Positions 52,293 to 62,689 are shown, counted from the stretch's first letter. The stretch: DNA of 64,000 nt from Sphagnum magellanicum (GCA_021904315.1 CM038911.1:19317390-19381389); one strand, 5' to 3'. Notes: generated by a model from the sequence alone, not told the origin. Numbers and translations are program-made.

Positions 52293-52354
52293 CAGTGGGC
52301 TAGAGGTGCCCAGCCCACCCGTGCTGGCCACCGTCTGTGCCTTGTAGGCACGGG
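52293..52354. other. Two GC-rich mini-hairpins
   Basis: GTGGGCT...AGCCCAC (about 52297-52320 region) is followed by CCCGTGC...GCACGGG (about 52318-52354). Each has a perfect 7-bp stem. This GC-rich patch stands out in AT-rich DNA and follows a run of A. A tRNA was considered, but no A/B boxes or cloverleaf are seen. Confidence 0.55.
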
Positions 52355-52375
52355 TTACCACTAGTAGATGTTATG

Positions 52376-52490
52376 CATTTAAAACACATGTGATACACAT
52401 ATAAGTAGGATGAAATATTTTCAAGGGTTCCTTAAAAATATTTGATCCTACTTATAAGTGCATTATATATGTTTTAGACATAGGACATCT
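52376..52490. other. Long foldback, about 55-bp arms with 3-nt loop
   Basis: The left arm from 52376 (AGATGTTATGC, TTTAAAACACATGTGATACAC, ATAAGTAGGAT, AAATATTTT, AAGG) is mirrored by the right arm ending 52490 (CCTT, AAAAATATTT, ATCCTACTTAT, a GCATTATATATGTTTTAGACA stretch, GGACATCT). The inner 26 bp pair almost perfectly and the outer part has mismatches. It could be a foldback MITE or a small-RNA precursor; no known miRNA is recognised. Confidence 0.75.
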
Positions 52491-53860
52491 ATGTGCAAAA
52501 AATACAAACTTACGAAATAACAATTTTTGAACAATTTCCATTATCAAATTGTGGGATGGGGAGTTTGTGATGGTATACAAATACCTATAAGTTTTGTAAG
52601 TACCTTATGCATGTCTACTTGCTTGTTGATTTTCTATTTCAAATTGATATGCATATTGCTCAAGTTGATTGGTTTCTTGATTGTAGGTTCAAACTAATGT
52701 GGGAATGCAAGGAATGTTTTAATGGGTGTTGGTTATGTAGATATGAGTTGGGTTGCAATGGGTAGGATCCTAGTGAATCAAGGTTCAATCCCTCCCCATG
52801 CTTCCATTTTGAACACAAAAAATGAAAAAAATATTATGCCACATTTTGTACACATTATATAAGATTGCTAAGCCAATGCACATACATTTTAGTTGAAAAA
52901 ATTGTCAAGTTTTGTACATGTGAAAACACCATGTTGGCAATTTGGAACACTTGAAAAAGCTTTGTGTTGTCATATGTTATTTTGAATTTTTCTTGAATGC
53001 CATATTCTTTCTTTGATCTACTACAGGTTATTGCATGCACATAGCAAAAATGTAAAATAGTTGCCAACATTGCCTCCAAGAGGCAACACATATAACCAAC
53101 TAAAAGACCTTGGGCAAATGAAAATAAAATAAAATACCATTTTCAATTGTGAGAAGGTGAGGGAAACAAAATAGTAAAAACCTTTAGATTTTTGCATTTC
53201 ATTTTTCAATGTGTAGCCAACAGTATAGAAAGATGATTAAAATTTTTTTTCATGAATTCTAGTGCCGAATAATCAAAATTGGTATATCAAGGATTTTTTG
53301 CAATCCTTCATATGGTCATCCATGTACCATTTGAAAGACAATTTTCAAAAATAACTACCTCATTTTCAAATCTACAACTTCATTAAACAAAAATAAAATA
53401 TCTACTTCATTTTCCTATTAGCTTTTTAAATAACTATTTCCCACCTTTCCTAGTAACAACTACTTTCATTTTATAACTCTCTCAAATTTTTTTCCCTATC
53501 CACCAACATGGATATAAAAAAAACAAATTAACATGTGTCTTTTCATGTCCACGAAATGCATATTAATATAATTTAAATTTAAATTTGACATTGACATAAA
53601 TAATGATGAATTATTGAAAACCATATGAAAACATAAGGGAGAAAAAAAAAAAAAAATTTGATCATCACTCCAGTAGTGCACAGCAGCACAGAGCTCAATT
53701 GGTTTATAGCCAAATTTAGCTAAATCTTCCTAGGAACAATTGCCACTTTTTCTACTCTTCCTATGGATGGATGATGGCCACTTTGGTTACAAACGAAAAT
53801 TCCAAAAAAAAAGAAGCCCCTGCTTGCTGACTGAATAACGGTTCTTACGGTTCACGAAAG
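52491..53860. other. Gene-free stretch
   Basis: Nothing coding is recognised. It contains the interrupted second copy of the dispersed repeat seen at 45380-45580, a run of A near 53642-53656 and a poly-T near 53967-53982 just beyond. Confidence 0.5.
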
Positions 53861-53994
53861 CCCTTGCCTTGGGCTGGAGTGAATTAGCACCCACCAATGC
53901 ACCAGTTGCGGATGAGCCCGTTGAGGCCGTTTTCTGGATGGACGAAAATCCCATCCTCCCTGCCCGATTTTTTTTTTTTTTTTCCACCTCTTCT

Positions 53995-54250
53995 CTACCC
54001 CAAAATTTTACCCCGTCCTACCTACCACCTACCTCCCCCCGTCCTACCTACCACCTACCTCCCCCCTCCTACCTACCACCTACCTCCCCCCTCCTACCTA
54101 CCACCTACCAACCCCACCCCCCCTCACTCCATCGCCAGAGCTCCAGAGACCTCGGGCGGCTGTGGAGCTGGAGCGGCTGGAGCTGGAGCTGGAGCTGTGG
54201 AGCTGGAGCTGGAGCTGTGGCTGTGGAGCTGGAGCGGCTGGAGCGCACAC
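53995..54250 (+). repeat. Two short minisatellites in the probable leader of the zinc-finger gene
   Basis: A 25-26 bp unit, CTACCTACCACCTACCTCCCC, repeats four to five times at 54010-54112. It is followed by GAGCTG/GAGCGGCTG hexamer-type repeats at 54157-54247. This GC-rich block ends in CACACGAAAAG and a donor GTAAGA at 54257, so it probably belongs to a non-coding first exon of the downstream gene. Confidence 0.7.
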
Positions 54251-54295
54251 GAAAAGGTAAGAACCCTTCTTCATTTTCTTGCTTGCTTGCTTGCT

Positions 54296-54655
54296 TTGCT
54301 GCAGCGTTGCTTTGCCGCAACGCAGCAAGCTCCGGAGCCAAGCTCCGGAGCTTTGCTGCGCGTTGCGTTGTAACAAGCTCCGGAGCCTGGCTTCGAAGCT
54401 TTGCTGCACGTTGCTTTGCCGCAACGCAGCAAGCTCCGGAGCTAGGCTCCGGAGCTTTGCTGCGAGTTGCTTTGTTGCGCGTTGCTTTGCGGCAACGCAG
54501 CAAGCTCCGGAGCCAGGCTCCGGAGCTTTGCTGCGCCTTGCTTTGCTGCGGCTCTGGAGCTTTGCTGTGCGTTGCTTTGCTGTGGCTCCGGAGCTTTGCT
54601 GTGCGTTGCTTTGCTGCAACTAAACCCTGCAACGCAGCAAGCTCTGGAGCGTCTC
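54296..54655 (+). repeat. Palindrome-bearing minisatellite in predicted first intron
   Basis: A unit of about 40-60 bp (GCAACGCAGCAAGCTCCGGAGC, then CAGGCTCCGGAGCTTTGCTG, then CGTTGCTTTGC) repeats about six times. Each unit carries the palindrome GCTCCGGAGC once or twice, and TTTGCTGCGCGTTGC and GCAACGCAGCAA are near-complements, so single strands could fold into strong hairpins. All six frames stay open through it, which creates spurious ORFs of up to 271 codons. Confidence 0.85.
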
Positions 54656-54789
54656 TTGCAGTAGAAGAAAAAGAAGAACCCTGAACCTTTTGCCCCATCC
54701 TCTATATTTTTTATTTTGCTTTGGTTTAGCTGATTAGAATTAACATTTAACAATAACTAGTGGTCTTTTGTTTAGGGTTGGAGGTTGGA

Positions 54790-56275
54790 ATGGGTAAGAG
54801 AAGAAGACTCAGGAAAAGCGGTGGTGGTGAGCTGGAGGTTAATATGCAAGATGTTGCATCAGATGAGGCGATTCTTCCAAGTGTTGCTGAGCTGGAGGTC
54901 AATATGCAAGATGTTGCATCAGATGAGGCGATTCTTCCAAGTGTTGCTGTGGCAGATGTGATGATTCTTTTGCCATATGTTGCTGGAGGAGATGAGGGAG
55001 TTATTGAGTCACATGTTGTTGCATCTGATGCAACAATTATTCAGCAAAATGTTGCATCAGATGAAGCAAATAGTGAACAAGATGTTGCATTAGATGAAGA
55101 AATGGGTGAGCAAAATGCTGCTCTATCACAATTGAAATATAAAGATAGCATTAGTATAGATTGTTTTAGAATGTGTGGACATCAGATTAAATACAGATTA
55201 AAGAAATTGTACAAGTTTTTTTAGGTTTAATTATATCCGCACCTTCCATCATTTGTTGGAAGGTGCGGGATTTTTTTTGTCAAATTTTTTTTATGCAATA
55301 CCTGAAAACAATGATTTGTAATATCTACATTTTGTTTTTTGATCTTTCTTTTTTTGGCTTAGGTCCGGAAGTTGAATCTGATAAGGCAGCTCTGCCACTT
55401 GCACTTTTTTGCCCACCGAATTTGGCTCGGAAGGACAAGGAATGGACGCATGTTGGGTCCAAATGGAGGTGCAAAGTTGGTAATTGCACTACTGCATATT
55501 GTGCAAAATGGCTGTTGACGAAACACTTGAAGGAGGTGCATGGGTTGGTGGCTGAAAAGTCCAAACCTGGGAGGCCTTCAACTGCTGCAGGAGGTCCTCG
55601 ACATCAGGACCATGCCAAGATGAATGCTCGCATCTTGGGAAATGCGATGGCTGTGCAGAGGCGGAACGATCAAAAGGTGGCTAGTCGCACTCGTGCCAAA
55701 GCACAACGCGAATGGGAAAACTTGGTAGCTGTTGCAAAACAGTGTCCACCATTCCCAAAACCAGGTTTGGTGAAATTAGCTTCAGAGAAACTTTTGAAAG
55801 TGTTGGGGCTTATTGCTTGGGGTGTGGGCAGTGTGCCTCGAGATGCAGCATCGCGAATGGAGAAAGATGAAGACTTACAAGGGATTATTCGATCCACCCG
55901 TTGCGCATATGCATGGCAACTCAAGACGGCATGGGATGCCAAATATTGGGATCGAGAGTCCAATAAAACAAGTCGGAAAAAACAGTTGGCAGCTGTTTTG
56001 GATTTTCATGAATCTAGAATGATTCATGGAAGGTAAGAAACAATCATAAGCAATGTTTATTGTTTTTTTATTGCATTTCATCCAAGGTGTGTTAGGGTTT
56101 AACTTGGTGGTTTTTGGGTGTTTATAGGGTTCAGGGCCAAACACAGGAAGAGTTTGTGGCAACTGCAGTTCAAGTGGAAATGCAACGTCGGCATTTATAC
56201 ACTGCTCGTCATGCAACAAAGGCTGCAAATGCAGCTGCTGCGTACCGAGCTAAACACGGGATTGTAGATTGCTAG
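54790..56275 (+). CDS. C2H2-finger/GRP-motif nuclear protein, possibly transposon-encoded
   Basis: I propose three coding exons, 54790-55105, 55363-56032 and 56128-56275, all GT-AG, giving 377 aa and TAG with consistent phases. A leader exon ending at 54256 (donor GTAAGA) joins an acceptor at 54775, fifteen bases before the ATG. The protein starts with a basic nuclear-signal-like MGKRRRLRK, then a perfect 20-residue duplication (14-33 and 34-53) and further acidic DVASDEA-type repeats. An unusual finger follows, Cys142-x4-Cys147-x12-His160-x4-His165, then KPGRPS (AT-hook-like, about 172-177) and an Arg/Lys-rich helical C-terminal half. Function is unknown; DNA binding is inferred. An alternative donor at 55149-55150 in the same phase would lengthen exon 1 by about 14 codons. 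It converges with the MULE transposase gene downstream and may be its partner or an unrelated host gene. Confidence 0.7.
54829..54948 (+). repeat. In-frame 60-bp tandem duplication in the zinc-finger gene
   Basis: 54829-54888 and 54889-54948 are identical except for one base (GTT versus GTC, both Val). They encode the same 20 residues twice. A synonymous-only difference in an in-frame repeat fits an expressed, recently expanded segment. Confidence 0.95.
55237..55268. other. Perfect 12-bp hairpin in an intron
   Basis: CCGCACCTTCCA at 55237-55248 and TGGAAGGTGCGG at 55257-55268 pair perfectly around an 8-base loop. It lies in the intron between the first and second coding exons of the zinc-finger gene and is followed by a T run. 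Confidence 0.9.
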
Positions 56276-56479
56276 ACACTGATATGGGTTAGGGTTTAGG
56301 GTTATACAGTTAGTTAGGTTTTATAGCCCTTTTACTTTTTGGACTACCCAATTTTGAACTACCCAATATAATAGCATCTTCTATTCACACTTGTTTTATG
56401 GTATATGGTTAAGCATATGTCTTCTTTGTCATAATTTTTTTAGTACTTGAGATGTAAGAATCAAACCAAAGATCAAAAT

Positions 56480-56975
56480 GAACATTGTGCAATACTTACA
56501 TCTAATATAATAGCACTCACATCACTTGAAGAGTTTCAAAACAATATACACATTTTAAACATATAAAATACCTACATCATTTTCTATTATAAATCTCATA
56601 AGGAGATTTTCAAATATGCAATACCCACATATACGTCCTAAAATAGTCACAGGCATATTACATTCAATGCAATACCCGCATCTAAGTCCCATAATAGTCG
56701 TTGCAATTTTTAGCATCCCTTGCAATACCCGCATCTAAGTCCCATAATAACCGCTGGTATTTTTGGCATCTCTTGCAATACCCGCATATGGGCCACCCAT
56801 AGTTGTTGACATTCGTCATTCGCTGCAATACCCGCATATGGGTCCATGGTTTTCGTTGGGTTTTATAACATTTCTTGCAATACCTGCATATAGTTTCCAT
56901 AATAGCCACTGGTTTTTTTTTTGGTGTCTCTTGCAATACCCGCATATAGGTCCCATAATAGTTGCTGGTTTTTTT
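56480..56975 (+). repeat. Motif array 1: GCAATACCCGCAT about every 50-56 bp
   Basis: Copies start near 56489, 56619, 56669, 56724, 56776, 56826, 56877 and 56933. The central six share TTGCAATACCCGCATATGGG or close variants and a downstream CCCATAATAG-type stretch. They lie just after the zinc-finger gene. A 98-codon minus-strand frame through it is a repeat artefact. Confidence 0.9.
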
Positions 56976-57686
56976 CATTCTTTGAAAAACTTACATTTTG
57001 TCATAAAATTAATTTAGAATAATAATCAATTTAGGTATATAAAAAGACATATTTTGGGTATCCATAACACTTATTTGTTATTTTGAAATGACATTACATG
57101 CGAGTTTTGCATTCAGGGTTTAGGGTTTAGGGTTAGGTTTTCACATAAGGTTTGCTTCTTACCTTTGTGTGATAACTCCAACCTAATTTTCCTAATCTCT
57201 TTGAAGAAAATATATAATAAGATTGTTTTAGGTCCCATATGTTTAAACCCAAAAATTTTCCCCCCAATTGAATATAAAATATTTTTGATAGTACATGAAT
57301 TATCAACAAATTTTGACATATAATTAAATAATTAATAGACCATTATTTCAGATAATTTAAATGATTAATTATCAAGAATTAGATAATCATTTATTTATTT
57401 GGAATAATTAACTATTCATTTGGCTTAACTTCATTTATTTGGATAATAAAAAGTTGGATCTAAAAATCAGATTAACTTTATTTGATTGATTAACTTTAAT
57501 ATATTTTTATTTTAATAAGTGATTAAAATCACTATTTAAGATAACTATTCCATGTTATAGATTGCATGTTCAGCTTTTTCATGAAAAATTCATACATCAA
57601 AATAAGTTTGATCACAATTGCCATTATACTATTTGTTCCACAAACAATACAATTTTTTTCAAATTCATGAAACAAAATAAGAATCA

Positions 57687-57762
57687 TGGGTTTAGGGTTT
57701 AGGGTTTTAGGGTTTTTTAGGTTTAGGGTTTAGGGTTTAGGGTAAACCCTAAACCCTAAACT
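57687..57762. repeat. Interstitial telomeric repeat with inverted junction
   Basis: About six TTTAGGG-type units, some with extra T, run to 57743 and then switch to CCCTAAA units (AGGGTAAACCCTAAACCCTAAAC), a head-to-head arrangement. Copy B of the surrounding duplication lacks this block: TCATGG joins directly to ATTCCTAATCAAC near 59050. Confidence 0.9.
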
Positions 57763-57830
57763 CCTAATCAACAACCCCAGCCTCACACCTTTGTTAACAT
57801 ATTATTTTGAAATTAATTAATTATTTTAGA

Positions 57831-58020
57831 ATGACCCGAAATGTAGATATTACATTTAGGGTAGGATCTTCATTTAAAGAAGCTTAAACCCCAGAATCGT
57901 ATTTTTATAGTGGCCCAAAATGCAGGTATTACATGTAGGGTAGGATCTTCACTTAAAGAGGGCTTAAACCCCCCATGCGTACTTTCGAGGTGACCCAAAA
58001 TGCAGGTATTGCATTTAGGG
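57831..58020. repeat. Motif array 2: 79-bp units with reverse-orientation motif
   Basis: Three units start near 57831, 57911 and 57990. Each holds TGACCCAAAATGCAGGTATT and ACATTTAGGGTAGGATCTTC, followed by AAACCCC and CATGCGTACTTTCG. ATGCAGGTATTGC is the reverse complement form of the GCAATACCTGCAT motif. Confidence 0.85.
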
Positions 58021-59129
58021 TTCAGTTTATATCATTATTTATATATTAAATGTTATGAATAACAATATATTTGGACCAATATTTAAACCAATATTATACA
58101 TCATGAAAAATAAAGTTTACATAAGGACTTGTGTTATAAATCTATAAAATATAAAATATTTTTGACCCACTATATGAATATTTTAACCAAGAAAATATTT
58201 ACTATATATCAGAAAAGTATAAATTAAAATTTCAATTAAACATAGGATTAATATATGGGAGAGATCATTTTTATTATTATGTGAAACAGAAAAGAAAAAA
58301 GTAGAAAATTACGTGCTTTGAATTTTTTTTAAACATAATTTAAAATCTTGTTAAATTAAAGACTTTATATTTTATGTTTTTAGTATGAATATACAACTTT
58401 AAAAGGGGAAAAAAAATATGAACATCTTTGAAAAATATTTAAGCTTGAACTTTTTATTTTTTGATCTTGACAAACTTTGTATTGCATTTAGGGTTGGGTT
58501 TTCACAGAAGGTTTGTTTTTTACCTTTGTGTGATAACTCCAACCTAATTTTCGCAATCTCTTTGAGGAAGATATAGAATGAAATTGGATTGTTTCACATA
58601 TGTCTAAATCCTAAAATTTTCCCCCTAATTTAATATAAAATATTTATGATAATTAATGAATTATCAACAAAATTTGTCATATAATTAAATAATTAATAGA
58701 CCATTATTTCAGATAATTTAGATGATTAATTATCAAGAATCAGATAATCATTTATTTATTTAAAATAATTAACTAATCATTTGGCTTAAATTTATTTACT
58801 TGAAAATAAAAAGTTGGATTTAATCATATTAATTAATTTGATATTTGATTGATTAACTTTAGTATATTTTTGTTTTAATAAGTTTTTGAAATCACTATTT
58901 AAGATAATTATTCCATGTTATAGATTGCAAGTTCAACTTTTTCATGAAAAGTTTTTACACCAAAATAAGCTTGATCACAATTGTCATTGTATTATTTGTT
59001 CCACAAACAATAGAACCTCTTTTAAAATTCATGAAAAAAAATAAGAGTCATGGATTCCTAATCAACAACCCCAACCTCCATACACACTTTTGTTAACATA
59101 TGATTTTGAAATTAACTAATTATTTTAGA

Positions 59130-59420
59130 GTGACCCAAAATGCAGGTATTGCATTTAGGGTAGGATTTTCATATAAAGAACCCTAAACCCACATGCGTAC
59201 TTTCGGAGTGACCCTAAATGCAAGTATTGCATTTAGGGTGGGATCTTCATATAAAGAAACCCTAAACCCCACATGCGTACTTTCGGAATGACCCTAAATG
59301 CAGGTATTGCATTTAGGGTGGGATCTTCATATAAAGAACCCTAAACCCCACATGCGTACTTTCTGAGTGACCCCAAATGCAGGTATTACATTTAAGGTAG
59401 GGTTTTTTCAAAGTGACTTT
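59130..59420. repeat. Motif array 3: four 79-bp units, reverse orientation
   Basis: Units start near 59130, 59208, 59288 and 59368, with ATGCAGGTATTGCATTTAGG followed by ATATAAAGAACCCTAAACCC and CACATGCGTACTTTCGGA. Related to array 2 through the larger duplication but expanded by one unit. Confidence 0.9.
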
Positions 59421-59499
59421 GCGTCTGCATATTGTGTTTAGGGCTAGGTCTTCACTTAAGGGTATCCAAACCATTTAGATGGGTTTTTTTTTTAACGTG

Positions 59500-59715
59500 T
59501 GGGTATTGCATTTAGGCTTGTTTTTCATTTAAACTTGCAATACCCGAACTTATACTTACCTTTACTAACTGGAATGTTGGTGTTTCATTGCAATACCTAC
59601 ATCCGTACTTATCTTTACAAACTGGAATTTTGGGGCATGATTGCAATACTTGCATTTGTACTTACTTTTACCAACTGGGATTTTGGGGCCTAGTTACAAT
59701 ACTTGCATCTAACAC
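59500..59715 (+). repeat. Motif array 4: about 52-bp units, forward orientation
   Basis: After one reverse-orientation copy near 59500, forward copies start near 59537, 59588, 59640 and 59694. The units read TTGCAATAC, then a CATxxGTACTTAC stretch, then TTTACxAACTGGAATTTTGG. They stop about 215 bases before the transposase stop codon, in its 3' flank. Confidence 0.85.
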
Positions 59716-59928
59716 TAATATCATCATTATGCTTGTGTTTTTGCATTTCACACTTTTTGTGCTTATTACTTGGAAACAATAATAACCTTTGTGCCATATT
59801 AAACTTCATGTGCGTGTTGAATACATGATGTTCAAAGAATTTGGGGTATGATTTCCTCCATACAAAATTGATTCTAAAAGAAAATTCTTAGTGCTAATGG
59901 CAACAATCTTGATTAGTAATTGAAACAT

Positions 59929-62624
59929 TTATTCATGACATCGTTTAGTACGTACATTTGTGTGATTGAGCATTGTTTCATGCCAATCTTTGAGGCGTTT
60001 GACACTATTTCCCAATCCATCTTCTACACGACGTAACACCAATCCTGGGTGTGAAATTGCATTTGCTTTTGTGAGGCGTATGTTACGAATATTACATGCC
60101 AATACTCTCATGTGTGAGGTGGCATGTTCACAAAGTGTCACATCGCCTTCTTTACATTCATTTGTGATCTCTTGCATTGTAGTGACCAATTGTGCAAGAG
60201 CCCTTTCCATTGGGGTTGATGAATTTATTGTCTCATTAGACCCTACAATGGCACCCATAGGGAGATCATTTTGCTCCATGTTCATGAGCCCATCAAATTT
60301 CATGATCCCATCGTCACCTTCAAGATGATCATCTTCGTCATCATCATTAGACTCCATATCATCTGGAATATGTTGCGGGTCTGCAAACATGTGACGCAAC
60401 CCTCCACGATGTGATCCATACCATGTTCCACAGTAATGAATGATATCCTCTTGAGAAATGTTTGTGCATGTGAGAATGACCTTAATTTGGTGTTTACACA
60501 TGTTCCCTCGCAATGCCCATTCGCATGTGCAACAAAACATTTCGGTGAATGGGAATTTCACCATGTAAATAACATTGGGAAGGCGTTGGCTCCGTACGGC
60601 CCAAGCTCCATCACTCTCAAGGGTTGGTTGGTACACATGGCTGAATGGAATAAGGGTTGCCTTTTCCACACTTCGTGTAATAATGGCCTCCACAACCTTG
60701 TTTTTTATGAAACCCCTCTTTTTCATTTCCAATGTGTGCATGTAGTGGCGTGCAACGGTTGTTGTTAATCGCCACACCAACCAATCAATCCTACGCCCTC
60801 TAAGGCCTTTTGTGTCAAGAGTAAGCCAACGTTTCAATGCACCATGATATGATTCAATGCTCGCTTGGGTGTCTTGGTTCGAATGGGGCACTCTTCGAAC
60901 ACCCACCATCCATAATTCTACAAACATAAACACAATACATAAGGATGAATAACAATATACAAAATAAATTTTGAATGCTGAACCATAATAAATATTATCA
61001 CTTACCAAATTGATGGTAATAAGTCCAGAAATAGTTTGTCCACGCATCACCAGGCCTATGTTTATGAAGGCTTTCTCTCACATCAACCCTCCCACGCTCT
61101 TTGAAGTCATCAATTGTTTCTCCATGATTGATGGACATGTACATCACATCATGAAGGTCTTGGAGGATTCCACCCCGCACTTCCACATCTTTGATTTTTT
61201 CAATACCACGTAGGCGCCATGTTTTCAGAACATGCCAACAACAAAGGTAGATGGGAACCTTGTCCATACCCCATACGACCTTAATAAGGACACATATGCA
61301 ATAAAATCTCCATGAGTGGATGGGGTTAGTACAACATAAAATGCATTTGAAGTAATCAAGAATTTTATGAAAGATATTAAAAAACATTTAAGGAATAAAC
61401 ACAAAGTTGATACTAGGTATAGAACTAACCGTAATGCCTTCAATTCTTGAGGTGCATCATCAACGAGAAAACATGATGGTTTCCAATGCGGCATGTGTGA
61501 TAACATCTTCTCTTTTAATGGTTTCAACCATTCGATCAAATCTTGCACTGTTTGCCTACTTGTAATGATCCAGGCTAAAGGGACACCCGTGCGATGATCA
61601 TCAAATCCCATCAAGGTGAATAGATGGAATTTCATGTCATTTGTGCCAAATGTTGCATCCATAGAAATGGCACCATTGTGACCATATGATAGCATGGACT
61701 CACATTGAGTTGGTGTTTGAATACCTATGGTGAATGGGACTTGAGTTCCGTTCATTTCACCAACATCTTGGAAAAAGAACACATCTTCTGGATGTTGGAG
61801 AGCCCAAGACCGAATTGAAATTACAGGGTTAGTGTGTAAACGCCAACTCCCGTTCTTATGTTTCCGATCCAAATATGCAATGTCTTGAAGCCGAATGAAA
61901 TCATCTCGTGTCATGCTTTGACCCGCATTCACACGTTCCCACCAAATTGCTTTATGCTTGTCATATATTTGTTTGGTCGTATAACCTAAGCTTAGTTGGG
62001 CCCATATGTGGTCTTTCAATGCTTGTGACATGCGTGGAGCATAACGAGACATATGAGAAATGGACTCTGGGTCATGCTCACCATGTGCAAATGACCCATC
62101 AATTCGTGTATGGGCCTTATGATAAATTGTGATCTCAGCCACATCAGGTCGTGTGTATAGACGTTTGATTGAGAATGACGCTAGGCATCCTCGTTTAATA
62201 GATCGAGTGTGGGTTGAATTTTCTTGATAGTCCTCTGGTCCATATCCGCATTGATACCTAAACCAAAAAACTTTCAAAACGTAAATGATTACATCTTTGG
62301 TATATGAATTAAAGAAATTAAAAAGGTTAATGCCATAAATGTTTACCATGTATGCCCGAGGTGGTTTTTGATAGTTGGTTGCTTGACATCCATTTGGCTT
62401 GGAATGTTTTTGTGAACACTCCATTCCATAGGGGTGCTTGTATCCCCTCGTTCACCTTCCAAGAATTTCGCGACGCGAGCATATGGAACATAAGCAAATT
62501 GAATGGTCACTTTATTTTGCCCTCCATGGCGTATCCCAGATGTCCACACCAAGTCTTTATTTGAGAAAGGGGATTTGGTGGGGTTTTGGACATGAATGGA
62601 ATGGGACTTTGGAACCCTTCCCAT
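59929..62624 (-). CDS. MULE-type transposase with SWIM zinc finger, apparently intact
   Basis: Four minus-strand coding exons, 62624-62347, 62257-61430, 61307-61006 and 60917-59929, join in frame at GT-AG sites to 798 aa plus TAA. MULE transposases cut and move DNA using a DDE core; SWIM fingers bind DNA or protein. Visible: a Cys/His cluster at 96-142 (Cys96, Cys117, His139, His142), possibly an N-terminal zinc-binding domain; SMDATFG with Asp293; FLVDDAPQE with Asp359/360; YLCCWHV (389-395); Glu491 in ASIESYHGALK as third catalytic candidate; SWIM motif Cys599-T-Cys601-x8-Cys610-K-His612; an acidic stretch near 650. ATG 62624 is chosen; an acceptor at 62649 suggests a further leader exon, and MQEF from 62654 is another possible start only if unspliced. 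The exon 2-3 junction is the least certain: a TACTAAC branch point favours the acceptor at 61308, while one at 61279 would shift frame. Relatives include FAR1-like proteins. Confidence 0.85.
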
Positions 62625-62689
62625 GATTGAAGGAAGTAGGACAAATTCCTGCATCAAGAGAATTTATAATTCTCTAAACATTCATCATT

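Larger units (their letters stand above)
57108..59290. repeat. Large direct duplication, copies offset by about 1.3-1.36 kb
   Basis: 57108-57990 (copy A) and about 58480-59290 (copy B) share long stretches, for example ACCTTTGTGTGATAACTCCA at 57161 and 58522, the GACCATTATTTCAGATAATTT region, TCAACTTTTTCATGAAAA-like, and CCTAATCAACAACCCC. The offset is 1361 bases at the left end and 1299 at the right end, because copy A contains extra telomere-type repeats. Neither copy is coding. Confidence 0.9.

Noticed and set aside
52285-52365. GC-rich stretch considered as a tRNA or SINE head
   Set aside because: No cloverleaf, no A or B box and no anticodon stem could be drawn; left as mini-hairpins.
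53869-54698. Long open frames on both strands (up to 271 codons) rich in Cys, Leu, Ala and Ser
   Set aside because: They run through minisatellites that lack stops in all frames. Peptides repeat with the DNA unit and show no domain; the stretch is better explained as leader exon plus intron.
56682-56978. Minus-strand 98-codon frame with repeated MRVLQ-type peptides
   Set aside because: It is the translation of the GCAATACCCGCAT array; the peptide repeats follow the DNA period.
61225-61430. Transposase exon 2 continuing unspliced to 61225
   Set aside because: After ALR the frame loses family similarity, whereas another frame beyond an intron gives the expected VPIYLCCWHV block.
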